Shown piece by piece: positions 1 to 10,729 of a DNA stretch of 64,000 nucleotides (position 1 is the stretch's first letter; the number at the start of each line of letters is the position of its first letter). The position numbers and the translations under genes were made by a program. The notes under the pieces were generated by a model. It made no database searches and was not told where the DNA came from. It was given only the letters and a program-made list of their open reading frames with translations. The stretch comes from Gonocerus acuteangulatus (taxonomy: Eukaryota > Arthropoda > Insecta > Hemiptera > Coreidae), in the NCBI GenBank assembly GCA_946811695.1, contig OX328132.1, forward strand, positions 59,760,449-59,824,448, read 5' to 3'.

Positions 1-1110
1 GGAGGCATCTTCATCTGTTGTGTATATGCACCGCCGAGTGCCTCACAAGGTGAATTCGTGAGTCTAATCGATACAATGGTGCAAGACATGCGCGGTCGCC
101 ATCCCCTAGTCATAGCAGGAGACTTCAACGCTTGGGCTACAGAATGGGGGAGCAGAGAGACCAACAGACGAGGCGAATGTCTACTGGACACATTGGCTAC
201 CCTTGATGTAGTGCTCCTTAATAGAGGCATAACCCCGACGTTTTCTAGAAACGGAAGAACCTCTATTGTTGACGTTACGTTCGCAAGTGCGCACTTGGTC
301 TCTGATAACAGCAATTGGCGCGTGAGTGAAGAATATACTCACAGTGACCATCAAGCTATCTCCTTTGAGGTTGACATCTACAATCCCTTAGGAAAAAAGG
401 CAAGAAAACCACGTAAGCTTGTGTGGAACCATCGATCATTCGATAGAGATTCATTTAATGTAATGATAGAGAGTGAAGTCGAGTTGGTGGGATCTGCAGA
501 GGGGAAGGCTTCACAATTGATGGATTTTGTCATAGACGCTTGTGATGTATCAATGACGAAGAGTGCCAAAGGAACATCACACTTGCCAGTATTTTGGTGG
601 AATGAGGAGATCGCTGCACTTCGGAAAACATGCATTCGTACGAGGAGAATAGCGCAGCGGGCGAGAGGTCGCCCCTCTTACGAACAGCTGAAGCAAGAAC
701 ATAAGGAAGCTAGGAGGGCTTTAGGAAAGGCTATTAAAGAAAGTAAACGAAATAGCTGGAAGAAGTTATGCGATGAGGTGGAACAGGATACATGGGGAAT
801 ACCCTGCAAAACGGTGATGGCAAAACTGAAAGGTTCTAGTTTGTCACCCCCTAATTCTCCTGATCTGCTGGATACATGTGCCCCAGTAGACGAAACAGCG
901 CATCATGTATACTTCGAATGCCCAAGATTTTCCATAGAAAAGGCCGAATTAGAAAGGAAACTAGGAGAGGCACTGAAACCAGAAAACCTAGTCAGCCTAA
1001 TCCTAGCTAAAGTTGAGAACTGGAAGGATGTAGTGGAATACGCTGCTTTCATCGGCAAGAAACTCCGTATATTGGAACGACAGAGAAAAGGCCAGACTGC
1101 GGCTTCATAA
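1..1110 (+). pseudogene. LINE ORF2 fragment: endonuclease domain joined in frame to the C-terminus, RT missing
   Basis: The frame is open from base 1; the first ATG-like codon is not the true start. The protein shows an apurinic-type endonuclease (EEP) fold: ICCVYAPPSA, then AGDFNAWATEW, SIVDVTFAS and SDHQAISF, which hold the metal-binding Asp/Asn, the structural Asp and the catalytic SDH histidine. A lysine-rich linker follows up to KLKGSSLSPPNSPDLL (about base 870). The next residues, CAPVDETAHHVYFECPRF, belong to the Cys-His segment at the far C-terminus of R1-type ORF2. The whole reverse transcriptase (several hundred residues) is therefore absent, yet the frame is kept to the stop at 1108-1110. 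It would encode an endonuclease-only protein if expressed; most likely a dead copy. Confidence 0.85.
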
Positions 1111-1299
1111 TGTAGTCCAATAAGAAGAAGGTAATAAGGCCAACACTCCCCCTATGAAGTAGTGCCTGAGGGCGGTTCCATAGGGTGGTTGAGGTGAAAA
1201 GGGAGGTGGTTTCTTAGTGAGTACGAATCTCACACTGTTGTGGCATAGCCCACTTCGTCTAATGAAAGATTTTTCCCCTGCCCTAAAAAAAAAAAAAAA
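1..1299 (+). mobile_element. R1/jockey-type non-LTR retrotransposon, 3' portion with poly(A) tail
   Basis: The element runs in from the left edge. An open ORF2 reading frame covers 1-1110, a 3' untranslated region 1111-1284, and a run of 15 A at 1285-1299 closes it, as expected for a LINE insertion. A (CA)n/(TA)n microsatellite starts directly after the A run, which may have been seeded by the tail. The 5' part lies outside the window, so a target-site duplication cannot be tested. The clade (R1/LOA/jockey group) is inferred from the endonuclease and the C-terminal Cys-His segment. Confidence 0.85.
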
Positions 1300-1304
1300 C
1301 ACAC

Positions 1305-1392
<88 letters not shown>

Positions 1393-1402
1393 GTGTGTGT
1401 AT
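1300..1402. repeat. (CA)n-(TA)n-(TG)n compound microsatellite
   Basis: About 75 bases of CA repeats with one CATACATA interruption are followed by TATATA and TGTGTG. It directly abuts the LINE poly(A) tail. Cys/Val/His-rich reading frames over it are translations of the dinucleotide repeat. Confidence 0.95.
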
Positions 1403-2160
1403 GTGACTTGGAATCTCCCTGCAACCCCTCTCATCCTTGTGTAGGAATGAAATTAAACAACGCTTTCCTTGAGACAACCACTTCTTCTTCCCCCCATACT
1501 TTAACAGGAAAATTCACAACTGTTGTCTTTGAAATGGAACATCGGACGAATAGATAATGTCAAATCTTAACTCTAGATTTACCAGACCAGTCATTTTGAC
1601 TGGTCGTGCAATTTCAATTCAAAATTCCTACATATAACATTTGCTTTCCTAAATGAAGTTATGATTTTTGTAGCTATAAGGTGAGAACACATTTAATGAA
1701 CTTAATGTTACTTTATATAAATTAGTAACAAATATAGCTTGTGTTATTGACATTTATACCAGTACCAGAGCTGGTATATCTAGTGTTAATGCTTTCAAGT
1801 TTTAAGGTCTAAAAATTCCTTATCAAAATTAAATGATTGTAAATAAAACAAATGTGTCTTTCATTTTGGCGCACCAAAAAAACGCCATTATCAGTTATTT
1901 TATTACAATTATATACGTTTTAAATAACCTAATATGGTTGAATCGCCACTTAAAAAAAAGAAAAGAAAAGAATATTCAGTTTTCGAAATTTCAAGGGTGT
2001 GTCTTACATTTTGACAATGAGTGTACAATCGAAACAAAAATTTTTATTTACAGTCTCATTTTCGGAAGAAAATCGCAAAACATCTATCATTTGAAGGGGA
2101 AGAGATGAGATAATTCTTAAAAAATATTGCGCAATAGCTCGTATTATGGACGTTTTGCGA
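1403..2160. other. AT-rich DNA without recognised feature
   Basis: No gene, RNA or repeat was recognised. A small local symmetry, ACCAGACCAGTCATTTTGAC followed by TGGTC near 1580-1606, is too short to interpret. Confidence 0.5.
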
Positions 2161-2271
2161 CATGGGCTTTTATAGAAAATAATTTCCGGGGGGGGGGGGC
2201 TGAGAGCATTTGGGGATATGGAATACTAACAGTCTAGTATTTGGAATAGTTAGACAATTAAAATGCTATTA

Positions 2272-2310
<39 letters not shown>

Positions 2311-2410
2311 GAACTAAGTGATCTTATTTGATTTATTTTTAAGGTTTTTATGAAAAATTATTACCGTTTGGGGGGGGGGGGAGCGTCGGACCCCCTTGTA
2401 TACGCCCATG
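2161..2410 (+). mobile_element. MITE family M1, copy 1, with 8-bp target duplication
   Basis: The ends are CATGGGC and GCCCATG, and the perfect 8-bp direct repeat TTTTGCGA flanks them (2153-2160 and 2411-2418). An internal poly(A) run of about 37 bases lies at 2272-2308 and G runs sit near both ends. Other copies lie at 8.56, 10.73, 37.37, 42.10 and 56.79 kb. The 8-bp duplication fits a non-autonomous hAT-type element; no transposase is present. Confidence 0.85.
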
Positions 2411-2558
2411 TTTTGCGAGAGTGCTCAATATTCCTTGATGCCAAGTTGTGTACATGTGGCTGTTGAACGATTTTCCTCTTGCCTGAAAACGCCGTCACTG
2501 CCAACCTCTGGAATGGTTTATCCAAATGTGCGTTCTCTTTTCTCAATCGTCCTACTTG

Positions 2559-2560
2559 AA

Positions 2561-2614
<54 letters not shown>
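2559..2614. repeat. (AT)n microsatellite
   Basis: Uninterrupted AT dinucleotides just upstream of repeat R-A. Confidence 0.95.
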
Positions 2615-2615
<1 letters not shown>

Positions 2616-2616
<1 letters not shown>

Positions 2617-3240
2617 ACTATATATTTGTCAAATACCACTCACTCACAGACTCACTCACTGACCTATCATCGCCCAGCCCAAACCACTCGACAGAAAATT
2701 TTGAAATTTTGCATGGACACTCCCTATATAACGTAGGCACTCACTAAGAAAGGCTTTTTTGCTATTCGAATTATTAAGTATTTTTAGAGGGGATTAAAGT
2801 TTTAGTTAGAGCAGGCAAGCCTAGGCAGCATGCGTTGCTAGGACGATAAAGAACAGCTGTTACCGTACATTATTTATTTCATAGTATTATTTGTAATTGA
2901 GGTTAATTTAAACTATGATGGCAGTCCTTGAATTAATAGAAATAAAATGTGATTTTGCCCCTCATAGAGTTTACGCCCTGGTGATGGCCCATCCGAGGTA
3001 ATGATATCCCGAACCACTTGACACAAAAATTTGAAATTTTGCACGGACAATACGTTTAGAGTGTAAACACTATCAAGAAAGGTTTTTTTAAAACTTAAAA
3101 TGTTTAAGTACTTTTAGGGGGGTTTGAATTATTAAGAAGTTCTTCATCGGCTCAAAAATGGTTCGATTTTCATAACATTTGGTACAAAAATCTTTCTTCT
3201 CATTTAAAAGGTCAAGTTCATTGACAGGTTGAATCCGTTT
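2616..3240. repeat. Dispersed repeat R-A, copy 1
   Basis: About 600 bp recur in the same orientation at 62830-63405 with scattered substitutions and small indels. Both copies begin CTACTATATATTTGTC, share CACTCACTCAC and CAAGCCTAGGCAGCA, and end near a reverse-oriented C1-like segment (ATTTGGTACAAAAATC). No open reading frame spans either copy. The family is not recognised. Confidence 0.8.
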
Positions 3241-4210
3241 ACTGGAACATGGTTTTTGGAGCAAAATTTGTGCGAAAGATTCCTTAACGTATGAAAACGA
3301 ATGAAACCATTTTTAAAGAGAGTTCTGTAGCCATTTACCAGAAAAATTGATAGAAATACTTTTCAAAACTATTTTTCTGTTCGGGTATTCAGAAACGATG
3401 TATATGGAAAATTGTATGAATGGCGATACAAAGTTGTCGGATCTCAGTATATTTTCTAAAATATCTCGAAAACGGTTGGGAAATCGTAGTAAGTGGAAGG
3501 TAGCTATTCGAAAGGTTCTCTACAATAAGATTCTGTTGTAATGTTCGGTGGGCGATGTCAATCGAAGAGATAAGTGCTTAAAACTTCAAATTTGTTAGTT
3601 TTATGGTTTTCAACGTGTATTTGTCTCTGTTTATCTAACTTTTTAAGCGGTTGTTGTATTTTTTTTTTTACCCCCCAACGGAAACAAGCACGGTTACCTC
3701 CACATGGTGCTTCCTGGGTAACTTTAAAGTCCGTGCAATAATAAGCTGTACAAAATTATGTAGTAGCGTTAATTTTGATCATATTTTATTTAACTCAATA
3801 TTAAAAATACTTATCGGCCGTGGTGAAGCACGAGTATTCAGCTAGTATATATATGTGTGTGTGTTTGTCTGTTGGTTCTCTCACAACCTCAAAAGTAGAC
3901 CGATTTTGATGAAATCTGGTACAAAAATACTTTGTCTAATTTCAATGGTCGAGTTCCTTAACCAGCAGAATCGGCCTACCGTGAAAGGCGATATCTGTAA
4001 CCTTTTTCGAGAAATGTAAAAACATCGTACCTAATTTTCATTTAGGCACTTATAATAATGGGATTGAGTTTAAATATTTTATACATGTTTAAGAATTATA
4101 AAAAATAATTCGTGTGGCTTTCGAAAGATTAATACATTTTCTACATAAAAGATTCCGAAGCAATTTTTGGGTCACATTTGAAGAAATAAGTGCTTGAAGT
4201 AATTGGTTTC
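3120..4210 (-). repeat. C1 composite-repeat internal segments (two partial copies)
   Basis: Two reverse-oriented partial copies of C1 module 1 lie at about 3120-3600 and 3843-4210. Both carry the recurring stretch that reads, on the opposite strand, as TTCATCAAAATCGG followed by a GAACAGACAAATATAT-type junction to a short (TA)n/(TG)n. Copies are diverged and non-coding. Confidence 0.65.
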
Positions 4211-4508
4211 GATTATTCTTTTGGTCAGTTTCCCTTAGTTTTATTGCTTGTTACTTTTGTAATATCTTCTAGTAGAAAAGGTATATGACATTAAAATATA
4301 ATAAGTAAAATTAGAAACATTTTTTTCTCGTTAGAAATAGAGCTTTCGAAATTCGAAGATACCGTGTGAATATTTTCTACTACTGTACTGCTGTCGATTT
4401 CGTTCCTTAGAACTGTTTTTCCCTATTTACCCTGTTGGTTGTTTTTGTGTTTTGGTTTTTAACAAATTGAACAGTAAAATGAGTATTCTAGTTTTAAATT
4501 GCGTTATA

Positions 4509-5309
4509 CAGAGTTGGGCAAAAATTATCTTCGGATAACGGATGACGAATAACCTAGGTTATTCGTTATTTGTCATCTATAATTTTCGGATATCCGTTAT
4601 CCGTTATTCGAAATTATTACCATTTACGTAAAGTTATCCGTCATCTTTTATCTTAAGATTTCATTTGAAATAATTTTTCATCTTACAGATGAATTTTAAT
4701 TCGATGGATAAATTTTCATCCGAAAGATGATTTTTATATTTGGAAGATGTGTAGAAAACCAATTTACTACTTAATCATAATGTATTTATTTATTATTTAA
4801 ACATAATATAATATGTAATTATTTAAATTATTATTAAATATAATTATGTATTACATTATTATTAAAATTTATAATTAAACTTTAAATTAAATTCAACATA
4901 GATTTTAAAACTACTCTTTTCTCAAACATTTCATCAGAGAGTCGATTGCTTTTTGGAATATCCGTTATGGAAACAAACGAGAACAGCCGTTCGACTGGTG
5001 CTGACGATAGAAGTGCCGTGTTGTACTTAAAAAACAATTTCTTGATGTTTAAATATCTATTTAAAGAGTGCAATGCCATGTGCAAACGAACAGTTTGTTT
5101 TTGGCCGAATGGATAGAAAAAAGTGGTATTGTGGACGGATAACGAATAATAGATAACGGATAATCAAATGACGAATAAAAGATAATTCACCCGTTTCTCG
5201 AATAACGGATAATTGGTCATCCGTGGTTTTATGATTAACTAATAACGGATAAAAAATTATCTTTTATTCGTTACTTAAATAAAAAAATATTCGAATAAGC
5301 CCAACTCTG
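4509..5309 (-). mobile_element. Deleted hAT transposon with 8-bp target duplication
   Basis: Terminal inverted repeats CAGAGTTGGGC (4509) and GCCCAACTCTG (ending 5309) bound 801 bp. The flanking octamers GCGTTATA (4501-4508) and GCTTTATA (5310-5317) match at 7 of 8 positions, as expected for hAT. Short GGATAACGG-like motifs are repeated in direct and inverted form near both ends, typical of subterminal transposase-binding repeats. A remnant of the transposase C-terminus lies inside on the minus strand. Confidence 0.85.
4882..5085 (-). pseudogene. hAT transposase C-terminal dimerisation domain, fragment
   Basis: The 67-residue frame contains FKYNTALLSSAPVERLFSF and NRLSDEMFEK, the conserved core of the hAT family C-terminal dimerisation domain, in which the transposase forms oligomers. 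The catalytic RNase-H-like region and the zinc-finger N-terminus are missing, so the internal part of the element was deleted. It reads toward the left terminal repeat at 4509, consistent with being the tail of the original transposase. Non-functional alone. Confidence 0.85.
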
Positions 5310-5459
5310 GCTTTATAGAGCCTACTTTAATAATGAGGGAGAAGGCAGATGGAATAATGTCCGCTTCTGTGTAAGTTGGCTACTCTCAGTTTCCTATGCC
5401 TAGTGATACCTAAAATATTGCTTTTATTCTAGATGTTTACATTTTTCGTGAACGATCAA

Positions 5460-5560
5460 AGCAACTAATAACTGTTTCTATTCCTTTACAAATGTCACTA
5501 AGGACAAGAAAGGAAACGCGCTAAGATGACGCAGTTCCTGCGAGTCGGACTTCTTTAAAG
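5460..5560 (-). repeat. C1 5'-end fragment
   Basis: GACGCAGTTCCTGCGAGTCG followed by GACTT is the reverse complement of the C1 start and is preceded by the subterminal GGAAACGCGCTAAG. The C1 body is missing. Similar solo ends occur at 8.5, 15.95, 31.6 and 54.8 kb. Confidence 0.7.
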
Positions 5561-5952
5561 GTTCTCTAACGTAGGGAAACGATTTCCCCTAACATATGAA
5601 ACCATTTTCAAAGCTTTATCTGTAACCGTTTCGGATAAAAGTGGATAATGCCAAATCTGTTCTAACTTATAGGATAGGGTACTTCATCCAAACTTAATTT
5701 TTTTTTTCTTTTTTTAAAATTAAATTCAACAAGACAATTATATCTAAGTAAAACACGTGTAATACGAGCCAATTTTGTATTATACATTTTTGTATGGACG
5801 TATAGAGCCTTCTTTAAGAATGAGGGAGAAAGAGGATTGAGTAATTTTCACTACTGTCAAAGTTGGCTACTATCAGTCTCCTGTGTTTTTTTACGCCTAA
5901 TGTACCCCTTTCCTTCGAAATGATTTTTGAGTAGGAGTTGGCATTTTAGACG

Positions 5953-5956
<4 letters not shown>

Positions 5957-6010
<54 letters not shown>
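5957..6010. repeat. (AT)n microsatellite next to PLE-A
   Basis: Pure AT repeat ending about 40 bp before the inverted left end of PLE-A. Confidence 0.95.
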
Positions 6011-6014
<4 letters not shown>

Positions 6015-6114
6015 TATTCTTATAGATGACCCAAAATATCAAAATTCTTTTTTATCCTAGGAGGCATGGGGTCATTAAAGCAGTCTTCCTTTATTACACC
6101 ACTTTATTTATTGG

Positions 6115-6159
6115 GCCCAACATATTTCGTGCATCTTTTCTTCGCACCTCTTCAGGGGC
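6115..6159 (-). ncRNA. Hammerhead-ribozyme-like fold, left pseudo-LTR of PLE-A
   Basis: On the minus strand: GCCC, CTGAAGA (6149-6155), stem II GTGC/GCAC, GAA, ATATGT, U, GGGC. The stem I strands GCCC and GGGC pair, and ATATGT gives a short self-complementary stem III with one G-U pair. The cleavage triplet would be GUU, which satisfies the NUH rule. It differs from the right-end copy at two positions. Activity is inferred only. Confidence 0.7.
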
Positions 6160-6285
6160 ACTTCTACAACAAAATATAATTTTTTGAACATCCACACAAA
6201 CCTTTTTTTCTACTATATTAAAACTATAAATACGATCTTTGAACTGTTCCACAAAATGTATTAAAACATTATCATGCTCCATTAA

Positions 6286-7940
6286 ATTAAATCCGACGGT
6301 CTTGTAAAGAAACACAGGGACAATGTTAACAATGACGAGCTACCAACTGACATAAAAACAAACAATGACTGGATTGTGAACTTAACTGACAGAACTATTC
6401 CCGAACATGTTACGAAGTTTCTAACTTTAAGCAGCAAATTCAATATCTTAAAACCGATTAGAGAGGATGAAAGGATTAATCTGATAACGGACTTGGAATA
6501 CATGCTAGATAACGTAGAAATGCCAAACAAAGAGAAGAATAAAATTAGACAAAAAAGTGTAAACTTTCTAAATAACACTAAAAAAACTATATGCTTTAAA
6601 AACATACCCAATCATACATATATTGTACTAGCTGAAAAATTAAATAAGTACGAACGTACGACTAGACATTTTAAAAAGAACAATCCTGACATTTTAATAA
6701 TAAAAGCGGACAAATCGAATAAAACGGTCTTAATAATAAATGCAATAATTTGCAGTTTACAAAAGAGTTAAAAGTGAATAAAAGTTTGGGATTTTTGGAT
6801 ATGGAAATAATTAGAAAGGAGAATAATTTCCTAGAGTATAAATGGAAACCTAAGACATATCATTCAACAAGGATGATTAATTTTTACTCCAGCCACCCTT
6901 TTAATTTCAAAAAGAACCTTTTATATAATAGAACATTATCAGCTTTACGGAGAACATTTCCTAAATTTTACAGTGAAATAAAAAATAAATTGAGAAATTT
7001 GTTCACGGAAAATAATTACCCTAGGGATTTAATTGAAATTCAAATAAAAAGAGCTGAAAAACACATAATATATACTAAACGATTAATTGACCTTCCGGAA
7101 AATAGTGATAAATGTAAATTTGAACCTCAACTTTTTAATTTACCGGACGAATTTTTTAACGATTTACAAAACAAAAAGAAAAGAAAATATTCTGAAACTT
7201 TTATTGAATCAAGGCCATCTAAAAAAGTTAAAGCAGATACAGAAGTAATAAACAAGGAAGTGCAGAATAATAAGCGTAAAAGAGATCTTAATGATAATTC
7301 CGATATATCGAACAAAAAACAAAGATTATTGGTGCAAACTAATATTAAACATTTTTTCATTAAAAATAACGGCAGATTAGAAGAAACCACGTTAAGTAAT
7401 CACTTATTTTTACAAAAAGGAAACAATTGGTTTTAAATAACAGTATTGACAAAGATGTAAATCCAATTAAGCAAATATTTTACTTTCGATTATCATCCTC
7501 TTATAGAAAACAAAATAAAAACAATATGTAAAGACGTTTGTAAAATTGGCTGGAAATATAAACATACAATAAACAATGTATTTAGTAATATTAAAGACAG
7601 GGTTAAAGCATCAAGTTCAAAATATAATATTTATAAAATCAACTGCAACGACTGTAACAAATGTTATATTGGGGAATCTGCGCAATTATTAGGTAAAAGA
7701 ATTATACAACACGTAAAGAGCATTGACACACAAGAAAACGGTACAGCATTAACGGATCATGCAATAACAAAAAAACACAGTTTCAATTTCAAAGAATTCA
7801 AAATATTAAATAAAGAAAGAAATACCCTGAAAAGAAAAATAAAAGAAAATATTTATATTTTAAAAAAATCGAAAATAGCAGTGAATAAAAGAACTGATCT
7901 GAAAAATGTACACCAAATTTTCTATGGAATAATAGATTAA
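6286..7940 (+). pseudogene. PLE-A polyprotein remnant: RT ends plus GIY-YIG endonuclease, RT core deleted
   Basis: Coding homology starts right at the inverted junction (6286) and is 5' truncated. The N-terminal part (6286-6745) reads LTDRTIPEHV, LSSKFNILKP and ILIIKADKSNKTVLI, the first RT blocks of PLEs. It then jumps, with a frame change near 6741-6752, to QFTKELKVNKSLGFLDMEII, the last RT block, so the catalytic core with the YxDD box is gone. A lysine-rich linker (7150-7360) with KKKRK, PSKKVK and KRKR...KKQR is followed by QTNIKHFF (7335-7358). Two stops (7434, 7458) interrupt the same frame. From 7461 a GIY-YIG domain follows: YNIYKINCNDC, CYIGES, GKRIIQH, KENIYI, with the stop at 7938-7940. 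Confidence 0.85.
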
Positions 7941-8299
7941 TACCCAAAAATTTATAAAAAAATATTAGACGAGTAGACTTAACTAGGACAACAACGAAGG
8001 AAAGATAACGACAGGGCCATTTTGGCAATCCACTTACAAGGTTAGTATTAAGCCGGACTCCAGAGGGAGTACTTGGTAACGGGAGGACTTCCTTGCAAGG
8101 TAGCACTCAACACCTTTTATAAAAAATATGTAATTTAGCTATAATTATTGCAATATATAGGGTAGGGGTAATATTTAATGGAGCATGATAATGTTTTAAT
8201 ACATTTTGTGGAACAGTTCAAAGATCGTATTTATAGTTTTAATATAGTAGAAAAAAGGTTTGTGTGGATGTTCAAAAAATTATATTTTGTTGTAGAAGT

Positions 8300-8344
8300 G
8301 CCCCTGAAGAGGTGCGAAGAAAAGATGCACGAAACATGTCGGGC
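8300..8344 (+). ncRNA. Hammerhead-ribozyme-like fold, right pseudo-LTR of PLE-A
   Basis: Stem I GCCC (8300-8303) pairs with GGGC (8341-8344). The core CTGAAGA is at 8304-8310, stem II GTGC/GCAC encloses an 11-nt loop, GAA is at 8331-8333, stem III is the palindrome ACATGT (8334-8339), and C8340 completes a GUC cleavage site. A loop-less stem III is typical of PLE hammerheads, which are thought to act as dimers. All conserved core positions are present. Confidence 0.8.
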
Positions 8345-8459
8345 CCAATAAATAAAGTGGTGTAATAAAGGAAGACCGCTTTAATGACCCCATGCCTCCT
8401 AGGATAAAAAAGAAATATATATAAATATATGTATAAAAAAAAAGAAAATTGTTTATTTT

Positions 8460-8540
8460 TATTCTAAGCTTTCTAAATGTCACGAAGAATAAGTACGGAA
8501 ACGTGCTAAGACTACGCAGTTCCTGCGAGTCGGACTTTTT
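8460..8540 (-). repeat. C1 5'-end fragment
   Basis: ACGCAGTTCCTGCGAGTCGG followed by ACTTTTT is a reverse-oriented C1 start with the AGAATAAG-type continuation. It lies between PLE-A and the second M1 copy. Confidence 0.65.
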
Positions 8541-8563
8541 ATATGTTTTGGTCATACGTTGAT

Positions 8564-9054
8564 ACGGGCGTATATAGGGAATAATTTCAGGGGGGGGCTG
8601 GGAGTATTTAGAGGGTATGAACAAAAAAATCAGTCCCTTAACAGGTCACGTGGGCCCTGAGGGGCAGATACTGTAGACTTATCTGATTCGTGACCATACG
8701 GCACACTTGGGAGATAGTGTGGTCAGTACTATGCTCCGGCCGCCTGATTTTCCCCTTGCTGCTTCAACTGCTAGAGTCATTAGCACCAAGATACACATTA
8801 ATAAATTAATTAAAGGCTGGGTTGGCCTAGGGACGGCCAGGGAGGCCGAATAGGGGGTATGGAATACTAACATTATGGAACTTAGGATAGTATATGTTCA
8901 GCTAAAACGCTATTATACCCAAAAAACATTTTTTTTTTCTGAACTGTGATCTTATTTAATTTATTTTGAAGGTTTTTATGACACATTTTTATCGATGAAA
9001 TCGAAATTTCGGAGGGGGCTGCAGCTCCCATAGCCCCCCTAATAATACGCCCAT
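8564..9054 (+). mobile_element. MITE M1, copy 2, split by a SINE
   Basis: It starts ACGGGCGTATATA and ends TACGCCCATG, with ACGTTGAT repeated on both sides. The M1 body is interrupted at GGGTATG by a reverse SINE S1 (8629-8852) and resumes at GGGTATGGAATACTAAC, giving a local duplication of GGTATG. The M1 copy is therefore older than this SINE. Confidence 0.75.
8629..8852 (-). mobile_element. SINE S1, 5'-truncated copy
   Basis: The reverse complement aligns with the body and tail of the S1 copies at 9.47 and 32.85 kb: TTAATTTATTAATGTG, GGCGGCCGGAGCATAGTACT, CTGCCCCTC and the end CCTGTTAAGGGACTG. The tRNA-like head is missing. The 3' end abuts ACAAAAAAA at the left. Confidence 0.75.
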
Positions 9055-9466
9055 GAACGTTGATACCTTCAATACAGTTTGTGCTATGACGGTTTGTATT
9101 TAAATAAATGATCAAGAATTGTCATAACTAAACATCTAACAGTGTTGACGTCGAAGCATGATTTTCGAAACATGCATCTTCACTGAAACTAAATCTATGA
9201 GTGCTCTTGGCTCTCTCTTAGCCTCCTTTTCATTAGAGGTATCACCAAATGGAAGGATTGGAAGGACATCTAGTTAGAATAGTATTCTCAATGGAATGGA
9301 GCCTATTTAGTTTATAGGGTAGTGGGCTTAACTCAAAATCGATCAATTTTGAGATGTGACAGTGTTCTTGTCGACGAGCGACATGTCTATAGACAATTTA
9401 TGTCCTTTTACAATCGCTCGACTTTGCTTACAAATATGGACAAAGCTTTATGCTCTAGAGCGGACG

Positions 9467-9780
9467 AGGTTAGATCAGTGGTGGAGCACTGGACTAATAA
9501 ACTCGATGAACCGAGTTCAAAACCCGAGGGCACCAAAGATTTTTATCTTCTAGTGTCGTCGTTCAAGGGTTGGATTCTGGGTCCCAGATCGTCTCTAGGC
9601 TCACCCTGCCTTTAATTGATTAATTTATTAATAGGTACTCGCAATGATAAAAATCAGGCGACCGGAGCATAGTACTGATCACACTATCTCCCTATTGTTC
9701 CTTATAGTCAAGAATCAGATACCTCTATAGTATCTGCCCCTCTAGGCCCTTGTGGCCTGTTAGGGGACTGTTTTTTGTTG
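9467..9780 (+). mobile_element. SINE S1, tRNA-derived, near full length
   Basis: The head has an A-box-like TTAGATCAGTGGTGGAGC and a B-box-like GAGTTCAAAACC, the split RNA polymerase III promoter of tRNA-derived SINEs. The body is shared with 32.85 kb: ATCTTCT, TTAATTTATTAAT, GGAGCATAGTACTGATCACA, CCTGTTAGGGGACTG. It ends in a T-rich tail. A reading frame over this stretch is incidental. Confidence 0.75.
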
Positions 9781-9797
9781 CTCTAGCCTTCGATTGC

Positions 9798-10065
9798 TAG
9801 TTTTAGCGCGCTTCCTCCCTTCCGCCATAGGTAAGAAACCCGCGTATGACGTTGACCTTATGACGCAATACGGAAGCCCTGTCTCTGTTTGCCTTTGTTT
9901 GTTTTTGGAAATTGTTTGTTTTTAGTTTTAATTTTTTCGTTAAAACGAGATAAGTAAATGGGAACTATGTTTGTATTAATTGTTGTTTTTAGTAGCGGAA
10001 CCCAGTTATAGCGAGGGTACCGCAACGGAATCACGTCAAGATCATGCAGCTCCTGTGTGTCGGAA
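9798..10065 (-). repeat. C1 copy, short, internally deleted
   Basis: Reverse orientation: TTTTAGCGCGCTTCCTCCC marks the hairpin 3' end, TGACGCAATACGGAAG is the module 2 signature, and CATGCAGCTCCTGTGTGTCG at 10045-10062 is the 5' end. Module 1 and the (AT)n are lacking. Confidence 0.65.
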
Positions 10066-10242
10066 TTTTTAAATTATTTACTATCCGCCATAAAGAAGAG
10101 TGTAGTAGTTTTATTTATTGACTTATCACTTCCATAGTAATTTGTGACTATACAATGTGTTGGGAGCTGAGGTTGGCGCCATTCTGTAAACAGGAAGGAA
10201 AATTAATATAAGAAGCGAAAAGAACTATTTTTGTTTCAGTCA

Positions 10243-10244
<2 letters not shown>

Positions 10245-10291
<47 letters not shown>

Positions 10292-10300
10292 AAAAAAAAA
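10245..10300. repeat. Poly(A) tract
   Basis: About 43 consecutive A bases with a nearby AAGAAAAAAAAA extension; source element not identified. Confidence 0.9.
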
Positions 10301-10729
10301 TAAGAAAAACCCTGAAAAGATAATAAAATGAAACTCAGAAAGGGATTTGATTTGTGGGATCCATTCTGTTGTATTTTCGCTTAGATTGGGGGTGGAGGTG
10401 GTCGGTGGTGCTTGCCCGTTGCCAGGAAGGCGGCTATTGATTCGGGCGTGGCCCGAACCCACCCCATCCCCTTTCTCTTCTTAAACCCCTCCACAAACCT
10501 CATTAATTTAACGTCGTTTCATCTCCATTTTATCATTTTCACTTCCACAGTAATAGTTTTCTCTATTTGCGGTGTTCACAATTTAGAGTGCTGACCTTCA
10601 AATATTCCGCCAAAAATACTTTAAGGGATCTGATGAATTATACTCATACTTATAAGTTCCATTCCATTAAAATAAAAGAGAAATTTCTTTGAAGTGATAT
10701 TGTTAATTAAATTGGTTGATCTTAGACAT

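Larger units (their letters stand above)
6049..8411 (+). mobile_element. Penelope-like element PLE-A with inverted terminal pseudo-LTRs
   Basis: The 3' end of the element (about 8176-8411) is repeated in inverted orientation at its 5' side (about 6049-6287); both run through the same hammerhead motif and end at CCTAGGATAAAAAAG. Between them is a degraded PLE coding region. An inverted, partial 5' copy of the 3' end is a known PLE arrangement. The element lies between an (AT)n tract on the left and ATATATATAAATATATG on the right. Confidence 0.88.

Noticed and set aside
9322..9615. 97-residue frame
   Set aside because: It overlaps the tRNA-like head of SINE S1; coding is incidental.
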